From Candidatus Competibacteraceae bacterium (lineage in GTDB: Bacteria; Pseudomonadota; Gammaproteobacteria; Competibacterales; Competibacteraceae): a stretch of DNA of 62,119 nucleotides. The stretch lies in NCBI GenBank assembly GCA_027492875.1, contig JAPUDV010000055.1, forward strand, positions 195,537-257,655, given 5' to 3'. The position numbers and the translations under genes are program-made. Below the pieces are notes generated by a model. It did not search any database. It was not told where the DNA came from and saw only the letters and a program-made list of their open reading frames with translations. Of the stretch, positions 25,379 to 34,038 are shown one piece after another. Numbering within the stretch: position 1 is the stretch's first letter; the number at the start of each line of letters is the position of its first letter.

Positions 25379-25744
25379 CTACAGGAACGCTTTCAGTTGA
25401 TCGGTGATGGCGTCCGCCGCGTAGGGTTTGGTGATAAAGCCCTTGCCGCCCTGCATCTGCGCCCACAGTCGGTCGGCCTTCTGGTTTTTGCTGGTCACGA
25501 AGATCACCGGAATGCCCTTGGTTTCCGCTTGATTGCCGAGCGAGCGGCAGGCGGCATAGCCGTCCATGTCGGGCATGATGATGTCCATGAAAATCAGATC
25601 GGGCTTCTCCGCCTTGGCTTTCTCGATGGCTTCCTTGCCGTTGGTGGCGGTAACCGTGACGTAGCCCGCCTCGCCGAGGATGCTTTTGATGTTCGCCAGA
25701 TCCGTCGGGGAATCGTCGACAACAAGGATTTTTCGTATTGGCAT
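25379..25744 (-). CDS. CheY-like response regulator (PilG/PilH type)
   Basis: This is a single receiver domain of 121 aa with VVDDSPTD, the phosphoacceptor Asp54 in LIFMDIIMPDMDGY, VTSKNQ and the FITKPY lysine. Receivers of this sort act as PilG/PilH outputs or phosphate sinks in twitching-type chemosensory systems. A strong AGGAG site precedes the ATG. It is the second gene of the operon, after the two-domain regulator. I cannot decide between PilG and PilH by sequence alone. Confidence 0.92.
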   Translation of the reverse strand: MPIRKILVVDDSPTDLANIKSILGEAGYVTVTATNGKEAIEKAKAEKPDLIFMDIIMPDMDGYAACRSLGNQAETKGIPVIFVTSKNQKADRLWAQMQGGKGFITKPYAADAITDQLKAFL

Positions 25745-25842
25745 GGAGATCTCCTAAAATTCATCAATTAAGCCATGACACTAATCGCTAAACCGGCCAG
25801 AGTCGTTCTTGAAGGGATCCAAGGGCCAGAATAACCATCGGT

Positions 25843-26628
25843 TCAGGAAAGTTTCAGATATTTCTTGACTGCCTTTTGAAAAGAGTTCTGTTTGGCGGGT
25901 TTGGTCAGGTAGGTGTCACAGCCGGCCAGTGCGCCCCTGACACGGTCGAAGGGGGACGACTTGCTGGTTAGCATGATGACCGGCGTTTTTTTCCTGGCTT
26001 TATCTTTCTTAATGGTCTTGCAGATCTGGTAGCCGTCGACTCCGGGCAATACCACATCCAAAAAGATGATGTCGTAGTCTTTTTGGGCCAGTAATTCAAA
26101 CGCACCTTCACCGGATTCGGCGGTATCGGTCCGAATGCCGAGCAGCTTTAATTCCAACTCGACCTGTTTTCTGATCGTGATGCTGTCGTCGACCACCAAA
26201 GCCGTGAAGAGCGGGGTATCTGCGGGCGTGGCGGCCACCGGCTTTTCCGCGCCGATAACGCGTTCCTGGGTGGAAGCCGTGATGATTTGGCCGGCGACCT
26301 GATCCAGCACGGCCAGCACGCGGGTGGCCACGAAGGGTCGGCGAATGGAGTAGGGCTGTTGGTTGGGCAGTTGATCCCTGGTGACCATGACGGTCAGGAG
26401 TGGGGCCGACGAACTCGCGTCAGCCTCGGGGAGTTTAAAAGACCGCCATTCCGCCATGGCCTCGGGGTTTTCCGCGTCGGCCATCAGGATTTGAATCGGC
26501 TCGCCGGCGGCGGCAAAGGAATAGGTGTGGGGACGGTAAAGGGAGAGTTTGAAGATATTCCTCAAAACACTGCGTTCGTTTTCGGGAATTCCGATTAAAG
26601 CGACCTTAAAGGATTTCTTATCGCTCAT
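25843..26628 (-). CDS. Two-domain response regulator, first gene of chemosensory operon
   Basis: The start MSDKKSFKVALIG follows AGGAG; upstream codons up to 26706 lack a site. Residues 6-125 look like a degenerate receiver-like domain without an acceptor Asp (VALIGIPENERSVLRNIF start, VLAVLDQVAGQI end). Residues 141-261 are a good receiver with ALVVDDSITIRKQ, Asp191 in IIFLDVVLPGVDGYQI, and TYLTKPAKQ. The protein has no DNA-binding output domain, so it likely acts by protein contact, as PilG does. About 98 bases separate it from the CheY-like gene, with the same direction throughout the cluster. Confidence 0.85.
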   Translation of the reverse strand: MSDKKSFKVALIGIPENERSVLRNIFKLSLYRPHTYSFAAAGEPIQILMADAENPEAMAEWRSFKLPEADASSSAPLLTVMVTRDQLPNQQPYSIRRPFVATRVLAVLDQVAGQIITASTQERVIGAEKPVAATPADTPLFTALVVDDSITIRKQVELELKLLGIRTDTAESGEGAFELLAQKDYDIIFLDVVLPGVDGYQICKTIKKDKARKKTPVIMLTSKSSPFDRVRGALAGCDTYLTKPAKQNSFQKAVKKYLKLS

Positions 26629-26992
26629 AAGATCTCCTGCTCCTCCTCCTTCCATACTTCTATTGTTCGTTATCCGAGGGGACCGTGTCGGAACCCGGAT
26701 TGTCATAATTTTGGTAATTTTGGTAATTATAGCGAGCCAAAAGCGACATATGCGGTGGATCTCTCATATGGCGCGGCTGAGAGTCATTGACGGTATGGAT
26801 GAACACTGATTGTAGATGACAGAAATTGTAGTTCAAGGTGGGAGAGCAACAAAAATAACCGCATAGTCACGCGGAATGGGGTGGGAGGAGTGCAAAGAAA
26901 TGAGGGCGGCGCGGGCTTCGTCGACAAGCGGATCGGTTGCTTCGATAAGCCGGCGTGCCGTTGGCAGTGGCGTGCGGCGCGGGACGCGGGGT

Positions 26993-27793
26993 TTATTCGC
27001 CCGACCGCAACAGCGAGCCGTGTTCGCGCGCCTGGCGGACGGCGGCTAAAAACACGCGGATCGCCAGACCGAGATAGCCGGCGTTCAGCAGCAGGGCGTA
27101 CAGGAAATAATCCAATCGGAATGTATGATTCAGCAGCACCGCCCGCATTCCCTCGAACACATGGCTGGCCGGCAAGGCCCAGGCCAGCGGTTGCAGCCAA
27201 CCGGGCAGGGTGGCGATGGGGTAGTAAATTCCGCACAACGGCGCCAGGGCGAAGATGGCCGCCCAGGCGATACTTTCCGCACCCATGCCGTGGCGCAGCA
27301 CCAGGGCGGAGACCAGAAGACCGATGGTCCAGCCCATCAGCAGCAGGTTGAGAAAAAAGCCGGCCAATGGCGGTCCCAGCGCGAACAGATTGAAGCCGTA
27401 GAACGGCAGCGCCAGCGCCACCGCGACGCCGACGCCGATCAAGGTGCGGACCAGGCTGATCGATATCAGCGCCAGAATCAGTTCGATCGGCTGCAGTGGG
27501 CTGACGAACAATTGCGCCAGATTGCGGGCGTGCAACTCCTCGAAGAACACCACCGATACACCCAATTGGCTGCGAAACAGAATATCCCACAGCAGCACGC
27601 CCGACAGCAGCAACCCCGCCGCCTGCCCGAGTACGTCGCTGTGACCGGCCAGATAGCGGGTGATAAAGCCCCACAGGATCATTTGCACGGTGGGCCAGTA
27701 GGCCAGTTCGACGATACGGACCCAGGAACGGCGCAGCAGGTAGAGGTAGCGCAGCGCCAACGCGCCGATGCGTTGCAAGGACAGGCCATTCAT
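26993..27793 (-). CDS. ABC-2 type exporter permease
   Basis: The protein has 266 aa and about six membrane helices, including VQMILWGFITRYLAG, LLLSGVLLWDILFRSQLGVSV, LIGVGVAVALALPFYG and IAWAAIFALAPLCGIYYPI. FFEELHARNLAQLFVSPLQPIE matches the amphipathic loop of ABC-2/DrrB/NodJ-like permeases. The start ATG overlaps the ATPase stop (ATGA). The exported substrate is unknown. It is the last gene of a leftward operon beginning with ygfB, which suggests constitutive housekeeping expression. Confidence 0.85.
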   Translation of the reverse strand: MNGLSLQRIGALALRYLYLLRRSWVRIVELAYWPTVQMILWGFITRYLAGHSDVLGQAAGLLLSGVLLWDILFRSQLGVSVVFFEELHARNLAQLFVSPLQPIELILALISISLVRTLIGVGVAVALALPFYGFNLFALGPPLAGFFLNLLLMGWTIGLLVSALVLRHGMGAESIAWAAIFALAPLCGIYYPIATLPGWLQPLAWALPASHVFEGMRAVLLNHTFRLDYFLYALLLNAGYLGLAIRVFLAAVRQAREHGSLLRSGE

Positions 27794-28542
27794 TCGACGA
27801 CATCGCCAGTTTGAATGCCGCGGGCGATGTCGAGGAACACTTCCTCCATGTCCTTGCGGCCGTAGCGGTGGATCAACTCGCGCGGCGTGCCGCTGGCGAC
27901 GACGCGCCCGGCCCGCAGCATAATGACCTGATCGCAAAGCCGTTCCACCTCACTCATATTGTGCGAGGCCAGCAGCAGGGTCGCCCCGCTGCGGCGCTGG
28001 TAGTCGGTCAGGATGCCGCGCATCCGGTCGGCGGTATCGGGGTCGAGCGAGGCGGTCGGTTCGTCGAGCAACAGGATTTCCGGTTTGTTTAGCAGCGCCT
28101 TGGCCAGCGCCACCCGGGTTTTCTGGCCGGCGGACAGGCTACCGTAAAGGCGTTGGAAGAAATCGTCGATATCCAAGTCCCGCCCCAGCGTTGCCAGTCG
28201 CTCGCGCACCTGGGGCACGCCGTACAAACGGGCGTAGACGGTCAGGTTTTCCGCCACGGTCAGCCGTTGCGGCAGGTCCACATAAGGCGAGGAGAAGTTC
28301 ATGCGCGGCAGCACCCGATGCTGGTGGCGCGGCATCTCTTCGCCGAGGATGCGAATGCGGCCGCTGGTCGGTAGCAGTAGCCCCAGCAGTATGGCGATCG
28401 TGGTGGTTTTTCCGGCACCGTTGCCGCCGAGCAGGGCGCAGGTGGCGCCGCGGGCGATGGTGAAGCTGATGCCGTCCACGGCTTGCACCGAACCGTACTG
28501 CTTGCGCAGGTCTTCGACCTGAATGACGGGGGGTTCAGCCAC
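27790..28542 (-). CDS. ABC exporter ATP-binding protein
   Basis: The protein has 250 aa with Walker A GGNGAGKTTT, signature LSAGQKTRVALAKAL (a variant of LSGGQ), Walker B ILLLDEPTASLDPD and H-loop LASHNMSEVE. The overall pattern is that of DrrA/CcmA/YadG ATPases paired with ABC-2 permeases. It overlaps the Rieske gene by 8 bases and the permease gene by 4. Together with the permease it forms a minimal exporter for a lipid, polysaccharide or drug-like molecule; the sequence does not say which. Confidence 0.9.
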   Translation of the reverse strand: MAEPPVIQVEDLRKQYGSVQAVDGISFTIARGATCALLGGNGAGKTTTIAILLGLLLPTSGRIRILGEEMPRHQHRVLPRMNFSSPYVDLPQRLTVAENLTVYARLYGVPQVRERLATLGRDLDIDDFFQRLYGSLSAGQKTRVALAKALLNKPEILLLDEPTASLDPDTADRMRGILTDYQRRSGATLLLASHNMSEVERLCDQVIMLRAGRVVASGTPRELIHRYGRKDMEEVFLDIARGIQTGDVVE

Positions 28543-28891
28543 CGGCGCGCTCCAGGGGATCGAGCGCGATCAGCCAGCCATCCCGTTCGATCAGCGCAAC
28601 CGCTTGCAGCGACTGCCGGGCGCAGGGGCCGGAAACGCAATAACCGTCTTCGATGCGAAACAGCGCCCCGTGGATGCCGCATTGAATGACCGTGCCGGTC
28701 AAATCCAGAAACTGGCCGGGTTCCCATTCCATCGGCGCGCCAGTATGCGGGCAGCGGTTGCGGTAGGCGTACATACCCTTCCGCGTGCGCACCAACACGA
28801 GGTCGGCGTAGCGGGAAGCCGGGTTGATGACGATGCCCTTGCTTTGACCTTCGGCTAGCTCGTCCAGGCGACAGAGGGGGTGTTCGGGCAT
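28535..28891 (-). CDS. Rieske [2Fe-2S] domain protein
   Basis: The 118-aa protein is a single Rieske fold with both cluster-binding boxes: CPHTG (NRCPHTGAPMEW) and CGIHGALF, equivalent to CxH...CxxH. No membrane anchor or oxygenase domain is present, so it is a stand-alone ferredoxin-like or assimilatory-type Rieske protein. It sits six bases after a flavin monooxygenase of the ubiquinone pathway and overlaps the ABC ATPase gene. A role as electron donor to the neighbouring hydroxylase is possible but unproven. Confidence 0.9.
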   Translation of the reverse strand: MPEHPLCRLDELAEGQSKGIVINPASRYADLVLVRTRKGMYAYRNRCPHTGAPMEWEPGQFLDLTGTVIQCGIHGALFRIEDGYCVSGPCARQSLQAVALIERDGWLIALDPLERAGG

Positions 28892-28897
28892 CGGAAC

Positions 28898-30118
28898 TCA
28901 GCTCGTCGCCCGCGCCAGTTTCGGCAGATCGCCCTCCAGCCCCATCGCTCGCCGGGCGATGCGGTTTTTCAGCGGCCCGGCGGCGTCGGTCAGGTTGAGG
29001 CCGAGATTCCGCAGCAGTCGCGCTGGCGGCAGCGAAGTGCCGAACAGGCGTTTGAAGCCGTCCATGATGCCCAGCATCAGCAGATTGTCGCCCTTGCGCC
29101 AGCGTTCGTAGCGCCGCAGTACCCTGAGTGCGCCCACCTCATGACCGGTGGCGAGGCCGTCCAGTAGCACCTCGGCCAGTGTCGCCGCGTCCAGCAACCC
29201 CAGATTGACGCCCTGCCCGGCCAGGGGGTGGACCACATGGGCGGCGTCGCCGATCAGAGCCAGGCCGGGTTTGACGTAGGCTCGGGCGTGCTGCAAGCGC
29301 AGGGGGAAAGCGCCGCGTGGCCCGACTTGCACGATCTCACCCAGCCGTCGGTCGAACGCTGCCGTCAGTGCTTGACCGAAATCGTACTCGTCCAGCGCCA
29401 ACAACTGGTCGGCCTGTTCCGGCGTGGTGGACCAGACGATGGAACAGCGCCCGTCGTGCAGCGGCAGGAACGCCAGCGGCCCGGTCGGCAGGAAACGCTG
29501 CCAGGCGGTTTCCTGGTGCGATTCGGCGGTGCGCACGTTGGCGACCAGCGCTTTCTGGTGGTAGCTCCAGCCGCGAGTGTCGATTTCCGCCAATTCTCGT
29601 ACCCTGGATTGCGCGCCGTCCGCGCCGACCAGCAACCGCGTCGTGAATTCGCGCCCGTCGGTCAAGCGCACTCGCCAGCCACTCGCATCCTCGGGCCAGG
29701 CGGTCTCCAGCGCCGCCGGACACAGCAAGTCCACCGCCGGCAGTTGCCGCGCCCGCTCCAGCAGGGCGTACTGAATGACTCGATTTTCGATGATCCAGCC
29801 CAGCAACGGTTCGCCGAGGGTGGCGCTGTCGAAATGGATTTGGCCGAAGCCGCCGGCGTCCCACACCCGCATGTCGCGGAATGGACTGACCCGCCAAGCG
29901 GTCATGTCGCTCCAGGCGCCCACCGCCGCGAAAATGCGCTGCGAGGCGCGATGGATGGCGGAGACCCGCAGGTCGGGTTCCTCGCCCGGGCGGATGCGTT
30001 CCAGCGACGCGCTTTCCAGCAGGGCGATTTTGAGATCGGCGTCGCCCAGCGCGCAGGCCAGGGTCGAGCCGACCATGCCGCCGCCGGCGATGATGAGATC
30101 GTAATCGGCATTCGTCAT
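28898..30118 (-). CDS. UbiH/UbiF/UbiI-family FAD monooxygenase
   Basis: The N-terminal dinucleotide motif is IIAGGGMVGSTLACAL. The family DG motif is LLVGADGAQSRVREL and the second FAD motif is ALIGDAAHVVHPLAGQGVNLGLLDA. At 406 aa it fits the ubiquinone ring hydroxylases that act at the inner membrane. Gene order pepP-ubiH-this gene matches the E. coli visC/ubiI position, so ring C5 hydroxylation is the best guess. Its start overlaps the ubiH stop by four bases. A separate coq7 (41825) probably handles C6. Confidence 0.88.
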   Translation of the reverse strand: MTNADYDLIIAGGGMVGSTLACALGDADLKIALLESASLERIRPGEEPDLRVSAIHRASQRIFAAVGAWSDMTAWRVSPFRDMRVWDAGGFGQIHFDSATLGEPLLGWIIENRVIQYALLERARQLPAVDLLCPAALETAWPEDASGWRVRLTDGREFTTRLLVGADGAQSRVRELAEIDTRGWSYHQKALVANVRTAESHQETAWQRFLPTGPLAFLPLHDGRCSIVWSTTPEQADQLLALDEYDFGQALTAAFDRRLGEIVQVGPRGAFPLRLQHARAYVKPGLALIGDAAHVVHPLAGQGVNLGLLDAATLAEVLLDGLATGHEVGALRVLRRYERWRKGDNLLMLGIMDGFKRLFGTSLPPARLLRNLGLNLTDAAGPLKNRIARRAMGLEGDLPKLARATS

Positions 30119-31371
30119 TGGCTCGTTGCCCCTGAGGGTGATGCCGTCAGCGCCAGTCCGCGCGCCAGTTTCGGCACTCGCCCGTCCAGGCCCATGGTTT
30201 GTCGGGCGAACCAGTGTTTGACCGGTGGCAACAGGTCAAAGGCCAGCAGCCCCAGATTGCGAGCGACCCGCACCGGCGGCAGCGGGTTGGCGAACAGCCG
30301 GTTCAGCGCGTCGGTGAAGGCGATCGTCCGTCGCTGATCCCAGCGCCGCCAGTCGGCGTAACGGTTGAGCACCGTAAGATCGCCGATGTCCTCGCCGCGC
30401 CGACGGGCGTCCGCGACCACTTCCGCCAGCGCCGCCACATCGCGGATGCCGAGGTTGAATCCCTGGCCGGCGATGGGATGCAGGGTGTGAGCGGCATTGC
30501 CGATGATCGCCACGCGCTGGCGGGCGTGTTCGCGCGCTTTCAGCAGGAACAGCGGATAGGCCTGCCGGCGGCCGACGCGAAGAAACGGCCCCAGGCGGTC
30601 GCCAAATCGTTGTTGCAGCAGGGCGATGAAACCGGCGTCGTCGAGATCCAGGACCGCCGCCGCCTCGGTGTCGCTTACCGTGCAGACCACCGCGCAGCGG
30701 TTGTCGCTCATCGGCAGCAGTGCCACCGGTCCGTCCGGGGTGAAGCGCTCGTAGGCCACATGGCGATGGGGCAGGGTGGGGGTGACGTTGGCGATCACCG
30801 CCTGTTGGCCATACTCCCAGCGCAGGGTGGCGATGCCGAGCTGTTCGCGCACCGGCGAGCGGGCGCCGTCGGCGGCCACCAGCAGCCGGGTTCGCAGTTC
30901 CACCGTGCGCTCGTCGGCGAACCGGACGCCGATACAAGCAGCGTCGGGCTCAACGCTAACAGTTTCCAGCCGGGCCGGGCAAAGCAGTTCGACATAACCC
31001 AAGGTCGGCAATTTCGCCAGCAGCGCCGCGCCGATCAGCCGGGCCTCGGCCACGTAACCCAGCGCCTCCACGCCCTCGTCTCGGCAGTCGAGATGGGCGA
31101 AACCGGGGCTACCGCGCTCGGAAATGTGGATTTGGCGGATCGGGGTGGCGGTGGCAGCCAGCGCTTCCCACAGACCCAGGGTCTGGAAGATGCGCCGGGT
31201 CCCCTGCGCCAGGGCCAGGGTGCGATCATCGTAGCCGGGGTGTTCGCCGACGGTCAGTGGCGCGGCCTCGACCAGGCCGATGCGCAAATTCTGACCATCC
31301 AGGGCGCAGGCCAGGCTGGCGCCGACCAGGCCGCCGCCGATGATGAGCAGGTCGTAATCCGTGTCGCTCAT
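30115..31371 (-). CDS. ubiH: 2-octaprenyl-6-methoxyphenol hydroxylase UbiH
   Basis: The start MSDTDYDLLIIGGGLVGASL overlaps the pepP stop as ATGA. FAD motifs are GGGLVGASLACAL, VAADGARSPVREQ and AIIGNAAHTLHPIAGQGFNLG; the Asn in IGNAAH is typical of UbiH, where paralogues have IGDAAH. Length is 418 aa. It hydroxylates the ring at C1 during ubiquinone synthesis. It is clustered with pepP and the UbiI-like enzyme as in enterobacteria and pseudomonads. Confidence 0.93.
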   Translation of the reverse strand: MSDTDYDLLIIGGGLVGASLACALDGQNLRIGLVEAAPLTVGEHPGYDDRTLALAQGTRRIFQTLGLWEALAATATPIRQIHISERGSPGFAHLDCRDEGVEALGYVAEARLIGAALLAKLPTLGYVELLCPARLETVSVEPDAACIGVRFADERTVELRTRLLVAADGARSPVREQLGIATLRWEYGQQAVIANVTPTLPHRHVAYERFTPDGPVALLPMSDNRCAVVCTVSDTEAAAVLDLDDAGFIALLQQRFGDRLGPFLRVGRRQAYPLFLLKAREHARQRVAIIGNAAHTLHPIAGQGFNLGIRDVAALAEVVADARRRGEDIGDLTVLNRYADWRRWDQRRTIAFTDALNRLFANPLPPVRVARNLGLLAFDLLPPVKHWFARQTMGLDGRVPKLARGLALTASPSGATSQ

Positions 31372-32735
31372 CTGCCCTCCCGCATCCATGCTTCGATTTC
31401 GTCGATTTCCTTGGGCGCGGCCTCGGTCAGCACTTCGGGCTCGTCGGCGGTGACCAACACGTCATCCTCGATGCGGATGCCGATTCGCCACCAGCGCTCG
31501 TCCAATTCGGTTTCCAGCCGAACGCCGAGCCGCGCCCAGCTCTCTTCCATGCGCTTGCTGCCGGCAGGGATGTACAGTCCGGGCTCGATGGTGGTGACCA
31601 TGCCCGGTTCGAACGCCCGCCAGTCGTCGCCGGTCTTGTAGTCGCCGACGTCGTGGACGTCCATGCCCAGCCAGTGGCCGGTGCGGTGCATGTAGAATCC
31701 CTTGTGCTGTTCCGTTTTGATTAGTTCGTCCACCTCGCCGTGCAGCAGGCCGAGCGCCACCAATCCCTCGGTCAGGACGCGAACCGCTGCATCGTGCGGC
31801 TCGTTGAAGCGGCGGCCGGGGCGAACCTGGTCGATGGCGGCTTTCTGCGCGGCCAGCACCAGTTGGTAAATGGCGCGTTGCTCGCCGGAGAAGCGGCCGT
31901 TGACTGGAAAGGTGCGGGTAATGTCGGAGGCGTAGCCGTCGACCTCGGCGCCGGCGTCGATCAACAGCAGATCGCCGTCGCGCAGTTCTGCGTTGTTCTC
32001 GGTGTAATGCAGGATGCAACTGTTGTCGCCGCCGCCGACGATGGCCGGATAGGACCAGCCGGCGCCGTTGCCGAGGAAGGTGTGGAAGATTTCCGCCTCG
32101 ATCTGGTATTCCATCATTCCCGGCCGACAGGCCCGCATGGCTCGGCGGTGCGCCTCGCAGGCGATGCGGGCGGATTCGCGCATCACCGCGATTTCCTCGG
32201 CTTCCTTGCGCAGCCGCATGGCGTGCAGCAGGTGCTCCAGGGCGATGAAGGCGACCGGTGCCCGCACTCCCGTGCGGGCTTGGCCACGGACCTGGTTGAT
32301 CCAATCCATGACCCGTCGGTCGAAATCCGGATTGTAACCGATGGCGTAGAATACTCGTTCGCGGTTTTCCAGCAGCGGTGGTAGCAACTGGTCCAATTGG
32401 GCGATGGGATGGGCGTTGTCGGCGCCGTAGCGCTCCACCGCGCCTTGCGGTCCAGAGCGACGACCGTGCCAGATTTCCATGCGCGGGTCGCGCTCGCGGC
32501 AGAACAGCAGGAACTCCTGTTCGCCACCGGGGGCCAGCACGGCGATCGCTTCCGGTTCGGGAAAACCGGTCAGATAATAAAAATCGCTGTCCTGGCGATA
32601 GGGGTAATCGACATCGCGGTTGCGCGGGGCCGGTGGCGCGGCCGGCAGCAGAGCCACCGAGCCGGAACCCATGCGTTCCATCAGCGCGCGACGGCGGCGG
32701 GCGAAAACGCTGGGCGGTAGGGTGCGGGCGAGCAT
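31368..32735 (-). CDS. pepP: Xaa-Pro aminopeptidase P
   Basis: This 455-aa M24B metallopeptidase removes N-terminal residues ahead of proline. The N-terminal creatinase-like domain has FYYLTGFPEPEAI. The catalytic pita-bread domain shows the di-manganese ligands in LLIDAGAEVDGYASDITRTFPV, the HRTGHWLGMDVHDVGD segment, MVTTIEPGLYIP and RIEDDVLV. It follows ygfB by 17 bases and is coupled to ubiH, the conserved gammaproteobacterial order. Confidence 0.95.
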   Translation of the reverse strand: MLARTLPPSVFARRRRALMERMGSGSVALLPAAPPAPRNRDVDYPYRQDSDFYYLTGFPEPEAIAVLAPGGEQEFLLFCRERDPRMEIWHGRRSGPQGAVERYGADNAHPIAQLDQLLPPLLENRERVFYAIGYNPDFDRRVMDWINQVRGQARTGVRAPVAFIALEHLLHAMRLRKEAEEIAVMRESARIACEAHRRAMRACRPGMMEYQIEAEIFHTFLGNGAGWSYPAIVGGGDNSCILHYTENNAELRDGDLLLIDAGAEVDGYASDITRTFPVNGRFSGEQRAIYQLVLAAQKAAIDQVRPGRRFNEPHDAAVRVLTEGLVALGLLHGEVDELIKTEQHKGFYMHRTGHWLGMDVHDVGDYKTGDDWRAFEPGMVTTIEPGLYIPAGSKRMEESWARLGVRLETELDERWWRIGIRIEDDVLVTADEPEVLTEAAPKEIDEIEAWMREGR

Positions 32736-32752
32736 CGATGGCAGCTCCGGGT

Positions 32753-33295
32753 TCAGTGCAGGCGGGCGGGACGGCGCAGGTCCTGCTGGACGATCAGCAA
32801 TCCGACCCGCAGGTATTCGACCACTTCGGCGTAGGCGGTTTCATCGGCTTCGGTGGCATCCTCAGCCTCGAAGCCGACCTGGGCGATTTCGGCCGTGTCG
32901 TGCAGAAATTCCCGGCTTTCCGCCGAGAGCGCGCCGTTCCGGTCCGCCTGCCCCAGACCCAGGCCAAACAGCAAGCCTTGACACCAGGCGCCGAGCGCGT
33001 CGCTGCGCTGTTGCAGGGGCGCCTCGTCTTCGGGCAGCAGCGGGGTTACCGCGCAGTCGGCGTCGCTCAACTGGGCGGCGGCGTAGTCGAACAGCTTTCG
33101 CAGCAGATCGTCGGCGGGTTCGGAGATCTCACCCTCATCGGCCAGTTCTTCGTGGACGCAGCGTAGCCACCGATCGCAGTTTAGATGCGGATCCGCGCAC
33201 AGCAGGCCGCACAGCAATCCATGCAACTCGGCGGGGTTGAAGGGATCGAGCAGCCGGGTCAGGCGTTCGAAGACGGGCGAATGGCTGGCAAGCAT
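32753..33295 (-). CDS. ygfB: YgfB/UPF0149 family protein
   Basis: The start MLASHSPVFERL follows a GGAG site. The family landmarks are ELHGLLCGLLCADP near the N-terminus, ALGAWCQGLLFGLGLG in the middle and AYAEVVEYLRVGLLIV at the end. At 180 aa it matches UPF0149. In pseudomonads, YgfB is reported to dampen alginate and ampDh3 regulation, but a general role is not established. It opens the leftward operon ygfB-pepP-ubiH-ubiI. Confidence 0.9.
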   Translation of the reverse strand: MLASHSPVFERLTRLLDPFNPAELHGLLCGLLCADPHLNCDRWLRCVHEELADEGEISEPADDLLRKLFDYAAAQLSDADCAVTPLLPEDEAPLQQRSDALGAWCQGLLFGLGLGQADRNGALSAESREFLHDTAEIAQVGFEAEDATEADETAYAEVVEYLRVGLLIVQQDLRRPARLH

Positions 33296-33414
33296 CGGGA
33301 GAACTCCTGCGCCTCGAAGCGGCGCGTCGACCGGCAATCCTAACATTCCCCGCTTTGACCCCGAAAGCAGGCGGAAAATTGACCCGGTTGGAATGACCGC
33401 TCTATAGTATTTAC

Positions 33415-33693
33415 ATGGAAACCGACGAACTGTACGAAACCGCCGCGCCCGCCGAGGTGGATGATCTGGAAAACATCTCCGAGACCGCCGCGACCGGCCT
33501 GGCCATCCTCGCCGAACGGCTGGAACGGCTGGCCGCGTTGTGCGAGCGTTTGCAGGGAGACAAGCACCTTCTGCGTGAGCAGAATCGGACCTTGCAGGCG
33601 GAATGCGCCGCCCTGCGCGAGCAGAACGAACAATCGCGTTCCCGTATCGACGCCATGATCGTGCGCCTGAAGGGTTTGGAGCAAGCCTCGTGA
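33415..33693 (+). CDS. Small coiled-coil protein (TIGR02449-like) upstream of zapA
   Basis: The 92-aa protein is almost wholly helical from residue 25, with heptad-rich LAILAERLERLAALCERL, LLREQNRTLQAECAALREQN and DAMIVRLKGLE. This resembles the ZapB-like/TIGR02449 proteins encoded just before zapA in many gammaproteobacteria. Its stop overlaps the zapA GTG start, so they are co-translated. A division-ring accessory role is inferred from context. It is divergent from ygfB, with the shared promoter region at 33296-33414. Confidence 0.8.
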   Translation: METDELYETAAPAEVDDLENISETAATGLAILAERLERLAALCERLQGDKHLLREQNRTLQAECAALREQNEQSRSRIDAMIVRLKGLEQAS

Positions 33694-34007
33694 GCCAGGA
33701 AACCGTGGGTGTCACCGTGCATCTAATGGGCTGTGAGTATCGCTTTGCCTGCCAGCCCTCCGAGCGCGACGATCTGCTGGAAGCGGCCCGCTATCTCGAC
33801 GTACGGATGCGGGAAGTTCGCGATCGCACCAGCAAGCTGCTGAGCCTGGAAGCGGTTGCGGTAATGGCCGCGATCAATGTCAGCAACGAGTTGCTTCGGC
33901 AGCAGCATTTGTCGGCCGAGGCAGATACGCTGGTCGGCCGTCAGGTGGAAGATTTATTGCGGAAAGTTGACGCTGTGCTTAGCAAAGCCGAGTCAGAAGG
34001 GCTATAA
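33690..34007 (+). CDS. zapA: Cell division protein ZapA
   Basis: The start is GTG, overlapping the preceding TGA and placed nine bases after GGAG. The 105-aa product reads VTVHLMGCEYRFACQPSERDDLLEAA, then YLDVRMREVRD and VMAAINVSNELL, the standard ZapA N-terminal sheet and helices. ZapA cross-links FtsZ filaments at mid-cell. It is followed by 6S RNA, the arrangement common to gammaproteobacteria. Confidence 0.93.
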   Translation: MSQETVGVTVHLMGCEYRFACQPSERDDLLEAARYLDVRMREVRDRTSKLLSLEAVAVMAAINVSNELLRQQHLSAEADTLVGRQVEDLLRKVDAVLSKAESEGL

Positions 34008-34008
34008 T
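34003..34008 (+). promoter_or_regulatory. Candidate -10 box for 6S RNA
   Basis: TATAAT overlaps the zapA stop codon; TTAGCA 18 bases upstream could serve as the -35. Transcription would begin near 34014, about 25 nt before the mature 6S end. Confidence 0.4.
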
Positions 34009-34038
34009 TTCAACCAGGTTTTCTTTTTCAGTTCGGGC

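Noticed and set aside
26784..27803. Leftward 339-codon frame overlapping the ABC permease
   Set aside because: Composition is Arg/Gly-rich without membrane helices; the permease frame has clear helices and couples to the ATPase.
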